The position numbers and the translations under genes are program-made. Of a DNA stretch of 35,379 bases, positions 30,495-35,379 are shown one piece after another. Source of the DNA: Prevotella sp. Its GTDB lineage: Bacteria; Bacteroidota; Bacteroidia; Bacteroidales; Bacteroidaceae. The notes under the pieces are model-generated. The model did no database searches. It saw only the letters and a list, made by a program, of their open reading frames with translations, and was not told where the DNA came from. Where the stretch lies: assembly GCA_017471245.1 (NCBI GenBank), contig JAFUVB010000046.1, positions 1 through 35,379 on the forward strand, in the 5' to 3' direction. The stretch's first letter is position 1; every line of letters begins with the position of its first letter.

Positions 30495-30956
30495 CTACAT
30501 ATCGCCCGACCATCCATGTCCGAGATCCCAATGCTCATCATAAACGAACTCGAAATAGGGCAAGGAGAATTCCTGTTCAATCAACCTCGTCAACTCCTCT
30601 TGAATCGATTCTGCCCAGCGACCAACCAGCACAATAAACTTGTTGATATTCCATGCCACGCGACCACGGGGAATCTGTGTATAGTCACCTTTGAACTTTG
30701 TTTCCTCACGTTTAGCCTGAGCCTGGAAATACTCTTTTGCCCACACTTGGCGGTGCAGATGCGGATAGTTGATAAACGGCAGTCCCTTTTCCGCTGCCTC
30801 TTCCACCATCTTCGGTGTCAGTTCCTGCTTGCACACGCCGAAGAACGAATGCTCTTCCTGATCATACCAGAAGATTCCCACGCACGGCATCTGCTCGTCG
30901 AATGACTTCATTTCAGCCATTTGGCTTTTACGTTCCTGTTCTGATAGCTGCGTCAT
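30495..30956 (-). CDS. Conserved hypothetical protein
   Basis: The 153-residue protein starts MTQLSEQERKSQMAEMKSFD. It has FGVCKQELTPKMVEEAAEKG, YPHLHRQVWAKEY, KGDYTQIPRGRVAWNINKF and the closing YDEHWDLGHGWSGDM. It feels like a family I have seen in several Bacteroidales, but I cannot name a function. The many conserved aromatic and His residues could suggest a ligand- or metal-binding role; this is speculative. It is the gene nearest the polysaccharide block, about 100 bp from the acyltransferase, and lies on the same strand. Confidence 0.75.
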   Translation of the reverse strand: MTQLSEQERKSQMAEMKSFDEQMPCVGIFWYDQEEHSFFGVCKQELTPKMVEEAAEKGLPFINYPHLHRQVWAKEYFQAQAKREETKFKGDYTQIPRGRVAWNINKFIVLVGRWAESIQEELTRLIEQEFSLPYFEFVYDEHWDLGHGWSGDM

Positions 30957-30977
30957 AATTCTTTTTGTTTAAATTCT

Positions 30978-31004
30978 ATCCGTGTAATCTGTGAAATCTG
31001 TGTG
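30978..31004. repeat. Short 9-bp repeat, three units
   Basis: ATCCGTGTA, ATCTGTGAA and ATCTGTGTG run in phase in the 98-bp gap between the hypothetical gene and the acyltransferase. Nothing else was recognised in this gap. Confidence 0.5.
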
Positions 31005-31054
31005 ACCTTTATCGATAACAGCCTTCTTGATTAACGCGTCAATAAAGCCCTTCT

Positions 31055-31672
31055 CTATTTCATAATCTTAAGCACCTTACACGGATTACCTGCCGCAATA
31101 CAATCGGCTGGTATAGACTTTGTCACCACACTACCGGCACCGACAACACTGCGTGCACCGATGGTCACACCCTTTAAGATAATACAATTAGCACCAATCC
31201 AAACATCATCTTCGATAGTTATTGGAGCACTCTGAATGGTCGTATATGGATTATTCGAGTCTGCACGCTTCTCACCTCGCCGTGACTGATAGTCTATCTG
31301 GTGTGTGTCGGTGTCAAGGATAGTGCAGTTGCCGCCGATATTCACGTTATTTCCTATCGTCAGCCGATTGTTAACCCAAATACACGTAGAACTCATTCCC
31401 ACGTTGTTGCCTATGACAATCTCTGCCTGCTTGCTGCCCAGGTGGATGCAGCCCCGAAGGTTGCGGCAGATGGGGTTGATACCGTCACCACTCGTGAAGT
31501 GGAAGTTATCTCCTATCGCTATTCTCCCCACCCCAGCATATCCAGTCACATACACCTTGTTATACACCGTTAAGTTCCGTCCGAAACAAATGCCCTTCCA
31601 GCGGAAATACCAGCGGTTGTAACAACGGTAGAAGCGAATTCTGATGCTATTTGGAGTCGGAATATACTTCAT
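31055..31672 (-). CDS. Hexapeptide-repeat acyltransferase (WbbJ-like), polysaccharide locus
   Basis: The 205-residue protein forms a left-handed beta-helix with repeats such as IGNNVGMSSTCIWVNNRLTI, IGNNVNIGGNCTIL and IEDDVWIGANCIILKGVTIG, then AGSVVTKSIPADCIAAGNPC. The His of DTDTHQIDY is the likely catalytic residue. Enzymes of this class acetylate or otherwise acylate sugars in surface glycans. The gene overlaps the upstream GT4 gene by 26 bp, so the two are almost surely co-expressed. Confidence 0.9.
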   Translation of the reverse strand: MKYIPTPNSIRIRFYRCYNRWYFRWKGICFGRNLTVYNKVYVTGYAGVGRIAIGDNFHFTSGDGINPICRNLRGCIHLGSKQAEIVIGNNVGMSSTCIWVNNRLTIGNNVNIGGNCTILDTDTHQIDYQSRRGEKRADSNNPYTTIQSAPITIEDDVWIGANCIILKGVTIGARSVVGAGSVVTKSIPADCIAAGNPCKVLKIMK

Positions 31673-32918
31673 GATATGTTGCTATCAGTTCTTCTACAAT
31701 TCTTTGTCTATCATGGCGTTTCAGCGCGATTTCTCTTGCTCGCTTGCCTACTTGCTGATTTAACTCCTTATCGTCTGCAACCTGAGATATCCTGAATGCA
31801 GAGGTATAAGGATCATTGGTCGGAACCAGGAAGCCCGTTTTTCCTTCCTCAATCAACGATGATGTTCCACCCACATTTGTCGCAATAACAGGAACACCCA
31901 AGATCTGTGCTTCACATACACTGTTCGGACTGTTTTCGATATACGATGGCTGAAAATAAAGCGTAGCATTTGAAATAGCATCACGAAGCGTAGCTGCAGA
32001 AGCCACCCCCATCAGCTTAACATTAACATCATGATGATTCACGCCTGTCTTCTTTTCAAAGAACGCTGGATTCACATTCCCATATACCAGCCACTCAAAG
32101 TCAATGTCCATTTTGTTTTTCAGAATGTCAGCAATATCCAGCACATAGTCGAATCCTTTATACATCGGATTAGAACTGGTCGTCACTATCGTCAGTTTAT
32201 CTGGAATATGTCTTTGGGAATCCATATAGAATTCAGGACGAAGGATTTCACTCCCATAATGATAAACCCTGTCAGGATTCATTATCTTTGTTGCTGAATA
32301 ATCCCAGTCTGTCCTTCCGATAACATGTTTCGTTTGCTTCAACACCTGCTGTTCCCTATAGCAGCTGCGCCTCCAATACACATATAGCTGGAACCTGTCA
32401 TAGATTCTCTTCAGATTCCAATCCTGAAACAAATAGCTTGTCTTCGATACCCCAGATGGGAACCATATATATATATAGAGAGAGAGAAGGCCCTGAATAT
32501 GAACCACGACAGGGCAAGGAGCAACAAACGTAACAAGTCCTAAATACAATTCTGATCCAAAAAGATGGATCACATCGGGCTTGAAGTCTTCCACGACCTT
32601 CTTGAAACAGTCTTTATAGTGTTGCCATACTAATTCGTCACGCTTAACATCACGATATTTGAACAAATCAAGAATCTTATCCTTATAACACTTAGTATGA
32701 TTTGGGAAAGGATAATACGATACACCATTCTGAACAGACTTAAATGGCTGACCGTCCATGGCAAAGCAGACACCAAGCTCAATTTCTGCTCGCTTCTTCA
32801 CCTCGTTCAGCAACGAAGGCATCCATCCGCCACCATTATAACCGCCACGCGTTGTCGCAGAAACAAGCTGAGAAGGCGGCACATAGCCACATGAGGCAGA
32901 AAACCAGAGAACTTTCAT
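31647..32918 (-). CDS. Family 4 glycosyltransferase (GT-B)
   Basis: The 423-residue cytoplasmic enzyme transfers a sugar from a nucleotide donor to a growing glycan. The C-terminal donor domain has IVTTSSNPMYKGFDYVLDIA and the E-x7-E motif in ENSPNSVCEAQILGVPVIAT, followed by NVGGTSSLIEEGKTGFLV, typical of GT4. The N-terminal acceptor domain has GGYNGGGWMPSLL and VIHLFGSELYLGL. A dinucleotide microsatellite at 32465-32486 encodes the LSLYIYI segment. It overlaps the acyltransferase by 26 bp and follows the next glycosyltransferase gene by 21 bp. Confidence 0.93.
   Translation of the reverse strand: MKVLWFSASCGYVPPSQLVSATTRGGYNGGGWMPSLLNEVKKRAEIELGVCFAMDGQPFKSVQNGVSYYPFPNHTKCYKDKILDLFKYRDVKRDELVWQHYKDCFKKVVEDFKPDVIHLFGSELYLGLVTFVAPCPVVVHIQGLLSLYIYIWFPSGVSKTSYLFQDWNLKRIYDRFQLYVYWRRSCYREQQVLKQTKHVIGRTDWDYSATKIMNPDRVYHYGSEILRPEFYMDSQRHIPDKLTIVTTSSNPMYKGFDYVLDIADILKNKMDIDFEWLVYGNVNPAFFEKKTGVNHHDVNVKLMGVASAATLRDAISNATLYFQPSYIENSPNSVCEAQILGVPVIATNVGGTSSLIEEGKTGFLVPTNDPYTSAFRISQVADDKELNQQVGKRAREIALKRHDRQRIVEELIATYHEVYSDSK
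32465..32486. repeat. Dinucleotide microsatellite inside the GT4 coding region
   Basis: Six AT units (32465-32476) are followed by five AG units (32477-32486). Gain or loss of one unit shifts the reading frame of the glycosyltransferase after about residue 145. Confidence 0.9.
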
Positions 32919-32939
32919 ATCTCAATTATGAACTATAAA

Positions 32940-33899
32940 CTACCTATAGTCAATACCCATGAGTCTTCTTATAAAAGACTTCAACTGACCATAAAAAAAC
33001 TTGATGGATTTCTCTTTCCCACCTCGATAATATCGAGCGTAGGCTGAGAAAATCTCTTTATTCTCACAAACGGGAATATCTGTTATAGATATTGGACGCG
33101 CGGACAATTCCATCATATCATATTTATGTGGAGAATTGTCACTGTGAGTACCTGTTCCATCCATACCACTTTGCAACGCTAATGATTTCCCAGGGTATAT
33201 CACCAGTTTATTTGCCAAAAAACTGGAAGCATAGAAGCGCACAGCCCAAGAGTCAACAAGACCAACCTTTTGACAATAAAGCATACCATAGAAGCCTCCT
33301 CCACCACCATGCCCTATGTTGAAGTCTTTTGTTTTCCAACGAATTTGTTTCAGCAGTTCTTTTGTGTTTGGGTTGAATAAGCTCCATGCCCTGTCCCATG
33401 TGGCCCATCCCCAACATGCAAAATAGCGCAGGAAGAATGTTGCCGGGGCTTTGCTATCTATTGGGTTAAGAAAAGCAGAAACTGCTGAAACACGATCATC
33501 GTCAGCATATTTATCCAATGCCTCATTCATGAACTTCAGGAAATAGGGAGACAATATCAAATCGTCTTCAACAACTATCACTCTGCCGTACTTGTTCACT
33601 ATTTCTGTAATACCGGCAATAAGGCTCTTGGCCAGTCCCCAATTCTTCTCACGTTCTACAATAGTAATTGACTTAAAGAGGCGTTTTTCGTTATGGTAAT
33701 CATTAGCAACTGTTAGACTTAAAATGTATTCACGATTTGCCTTCACTCCTTCAACAGCCTTATCATTTTTGGGACCATCGGAGAATATGTACAGGTCAGA
33801 ATACGCTGCTTCCTCATTCTTTAACAGCGACTCCACCGCTTGGCGGGTGTGGTCTGCTCTGTTATATGTAAATAATGCGATAGGGGCGTATTTATTCAT
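32940..33899 (-). CDS. Glycosyltransferase (GT-A type) of the polysaccharide locus
   Basis: The 319-residue protein begins MNKYAPIALFTYNRADHTRQ, a nucleotide-sugar binding start. LYIFSDGPKNDKAVEGV and VVEDDLILSPYFLKFMNEAL follow; the EDD near residue 113 is the DXD-like metal site. WGWATWDRAWSLF matches a sugar-transferase subgroup of GT2-like enzymes found in surface-glycan clusters. The product linkage cannot be read. Its start overlaps the end of the CapK-like gene by 8 bp. Confidence 0.88.
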   Translation of the reverse strand: MNKYAPIALFTYNRADHTRQAVESLLKNEEAAYSDLYIFSDGPKNDKAVEGVKANREYILSLTVANDYHNEKRLFKSITIVEREKNWGLAKSLIAGITEIVNKYGRVIVVEDDLILSPYFLKFMNEALDKYADDDRVSAVSAFLNPIDSKAPATFFLRYFACWGWATWDRAWSLFNPNTKELLKQIRWKTKDFNIGHGGGGGFYGMLYCQKVGLVDSWAVRFYASSFLANKLVIYPGKSLALQSGMDGTGTHSDNSPHKYDMMELSARPISITDIPVCENKEIFSAYARYYRGGKEKSIKFFYGQLKSFIRRLMGIDYR

Positions 33900-35202
33900 T
33901 TTCTTTAATCTCTTGAATTAAAAACTTTTGTTTGCCGCGTGTGGTCTTTTCTATTTTATCGGTGTAAATTAACTCTATATCATATTCTTTCTTGTCAAAG
34001 AAACCTTTCAACTCATCTTCAGTGCTTTGGGTATAGTTGGTTCCTTTTACAATAAGTATAGTGAGTTTACCTTTCTCACTCTGACGTATTTGCCATTCTT
34101 TAATGTCGTTAAAGGCCTTGATGTGTCCACCAAAAACAAACCCTACTAAATATATTTTTTTCCCTTGTTTGTCATATATATAGTCTTTGGATCTTCCAAG
34201 AAGATTATTTATTATGATAGTTCCGTTTCTCTTTGTTCCTCCATAAACAGCAAAGTCTCCAGTCTTATATCTAATAAATGGAAGTCCTACGTTTGTGAAA
34301 CCAGTCACAACAATTTCGCCACATTCACCTTTTTTTACTTGGTTCCCGTTTTCGTCAAGTATTTCCGTAACACCATACAATGGACTGCAATAATAACATG
34401 ATTCGTGTGGCTTTTTATACGCGAATATGGACATCTCTGTATGTCCATATTGCCCCCAGACATCACAATCAAGAATACTGGAAATATGTGATGCCATTTC
34501 TTCATCGAAATTCTCACTCGTAAGATATACAGCCTTTAATTTGAATGATAATTTGAGGCTTCTCTCTTTCAGAAACTGGCAGAATGTTTTCACTCCAGAA
34601 GGATATCCCCTTAAAATGTTAGGCTTCTCACTATTAATACTGTTATAATAATACTCAAAGTTCTCTTCATTCAAATATAATGTAGAGTAGTGGATATTTC
34701 CATAGGGGAAATATTTTTTTTTAACATTCCAGAACTTGTTATTTCGAACATCCTCTTCACTGATTCTTGATCCATCGATTGATACTATTGTATCGGAAAT
34801 GGAACATCCCATCTTCTTATAAAGGTATGCCTGATGGATTAATTCTTTATCAAAGAAGAAACTTTTCATATAATAAACAGGAAAATGTAGAGGCTCTCCA
34901 GTAGAACCTCCTGTATTTCGCCAGATGCTCCATTTCTCATTAATATTGTCATTGTAAATGAATCTGCCTTTTTCTCTAATAATTTCCTTTGAAAGAAGTG
35001 GAAGTTCGTGGAGGATGTAGTTTGCGTTTTTTGTTGTAATGTTTTTACCTTGTAATAATGTGCCGAAATAGCTATTATGCTCCTGCACATATTGTAAAAA
35101 CTTTTTTAGGGTACGACGTTGCATATTGCTACTATAACCTATAGAAAAGAATAGTTTGTATAATAATGCCGTAAAATTGATTCTTAACAATAATTTATTC
35201 AT
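33892..35202 (-). CDS. PaaK/CapK-like adenylate-forming enzyme (phenylacetate-CoA ligase family) in a polysaccharide locus
   Basis: The 436-residue protein belongs to the acyl-adenylate group of phenylacetate-CoA ligase. The AMP-binding loop is RNTGGSTGEPLHFP near residues 95-108. GYPSGVKTFCQFL, VWGQYGHTE, GEIVVTGFTNVGLPFIRYKT and GDFAVYGG follow the family order. Members with this context (CapK) occur in capsule clusters, where they may activate an acyl group for glycan modification; the substrate is unknown. It starts at ATG 35202. No clear -7 box is seen upstream, so the promoter may lie beyond the window. Confidence 0.88.
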   Translation of the reverse strand: MNKLLLRINFTALLYKLFFSIGYSSNMQRRTLKKFLQYVQEHNSYFGTLLQGKNITTKNANYILHELPLLSKEIIREKGRFIYNDNINEKWSIWRNTGGSTGEPLHFPVYYMKSFFFDKELIHQAYLYKKMGCSISDTIVSIDGSRISEEDVRNNKFWNVKKKYFPYGNIHYSTLYLNEENFEYYYNSINSEKPNILRGYPSGVKTFCQFLKERSLKLSFKLKAVYLTSENFDEEMASHISSILDCDVWGQYGHTEMSIFAYKKPHESCYYCSPLYGVTEILDENGNQVKKGECGEIVVTGFTNVGLPFIRYKTGDFAVYGGTKRNGTIIINNLLGRSKDYIYDKQGKKIYLVGFVFGGHIKAFNDIKEWQIRQSEKGKLTILIVKGTNYTQSTEDELKGFFDKKEYDIELIYTDKIEKTTRGKQKFLIQEIKENE

Positions 35203-35379
35203 AGAACACCATTGTCCCGTAAAAATGAGACGATTTAAATATTACTAAAGTTTCGCAAGTGATGGCGCACCTGCATAATTTAACATAAAATAGGAATAAA
35301 AATGGCCTCGATGTTTGGTTAACTCACTGAAAATGAGTAATTTTACAATCGCCAAAAAGTAAAATTCAAACATCAAAGC
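35203..35379. other. Right-edge intergenic region with nested inverted repeats
   Basis: No gene is supported. GTCCCGTAAAAATGAGAC (35214-35231) resembles the sequence at the IS4 remnant (4342-4358, other strand). GATGTTTG (35310-35317) and CAAACATC (35367-35374) enclose two smaller hairpins, ACTCA/TGAGT and AATTTTAC/GTAAAATT. These could be IS ends or a regulatory structure. Confidence 0.4.

Overview
The window looks like a chromosomal segment of a Bacteroidales bacterium, probably in or near Prevotella. Evidence: most divergent intergenic regions carry the Bacteroidetes -7 box TAnnTTTG (twelve good copies found), leaders are short and A-rich with few Shine-Dalgarno sites, and the proteins are Bacteroidetes types (Na+-NQR, an HU-related DNA-binding protein, a smalltalk-type peptide, a VapE-domain protein, PaaK/CapK-like and DUF4250 proteins). 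No rRNA, tRNA or CRISPR array was seen.

Layout. 1-2578 (minus): a tightly packed operon of yjbQ, a sugar O-acetyltransferase, an FlK-like thioesterase, a small frameshifted gene, a cyclophilin and a nucleoside deoxyribosyltransferase-like gene cut by the window edge. 2785-3946 (plus): beta-carbonic anhydrase, lipoprotein and DUF4250 operon. 3934-5489: a scrambled patch with an IS4-type transposase remnant, a decayed second yjbQ carrying a 69-bp palindromic insertion, and a second deoxyribosyltransferase-like gene. 5615-9026: HAD phosphatase, exported flavin-reductase-like protein, CDF metal exporter with an overlapping small exported protein, and a hypothetical protein. 9097-14827 (minus): complete nqrABCDEF, the Na+-pumping NADH:quinone oxidoreductase. 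14993-23115: TamB-like envelope protein, short CbpA-like J-protein, periplasmic 5'-nucleotidase and NudC, separated by unusual repeats.

23518-30367 is an accessory region: coiled-coil protein, M15 peptidase, zinc-ribbon protein, VapE-type ATPase, then (opposite strand) a type IIG-like restriction-methyltransferase, then an HU-like protein and a smalltalk-type micropeptide. The VapE gene is bracketed by two inverted arrays, each of four units on an exact 12-bp period, and has five units on an exact 22-bp period just before its likely start. This iteron-like architecture is the most interesting signal in the window. 30495-35202 (minus) is a conserved hypothetical gene plus the end of an extracellular-polysaccharide locus: acyltransferase, GT4, a second glycosyltransferase and a CapK/PaaK-like adenylate-forming enzyme. 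The GT4 gene contains a dinucleotide microsatellite that could make it phase-variable.

Functionally, the conserved part covers respiratory sodium pumping, envelope assembly, nucleotide salvage and metal export. The right third combines a possible replication or mobile cassette with surface-glycan synthesis, a pairing I recall seeing repeatedly in Bacteroidales genomes.
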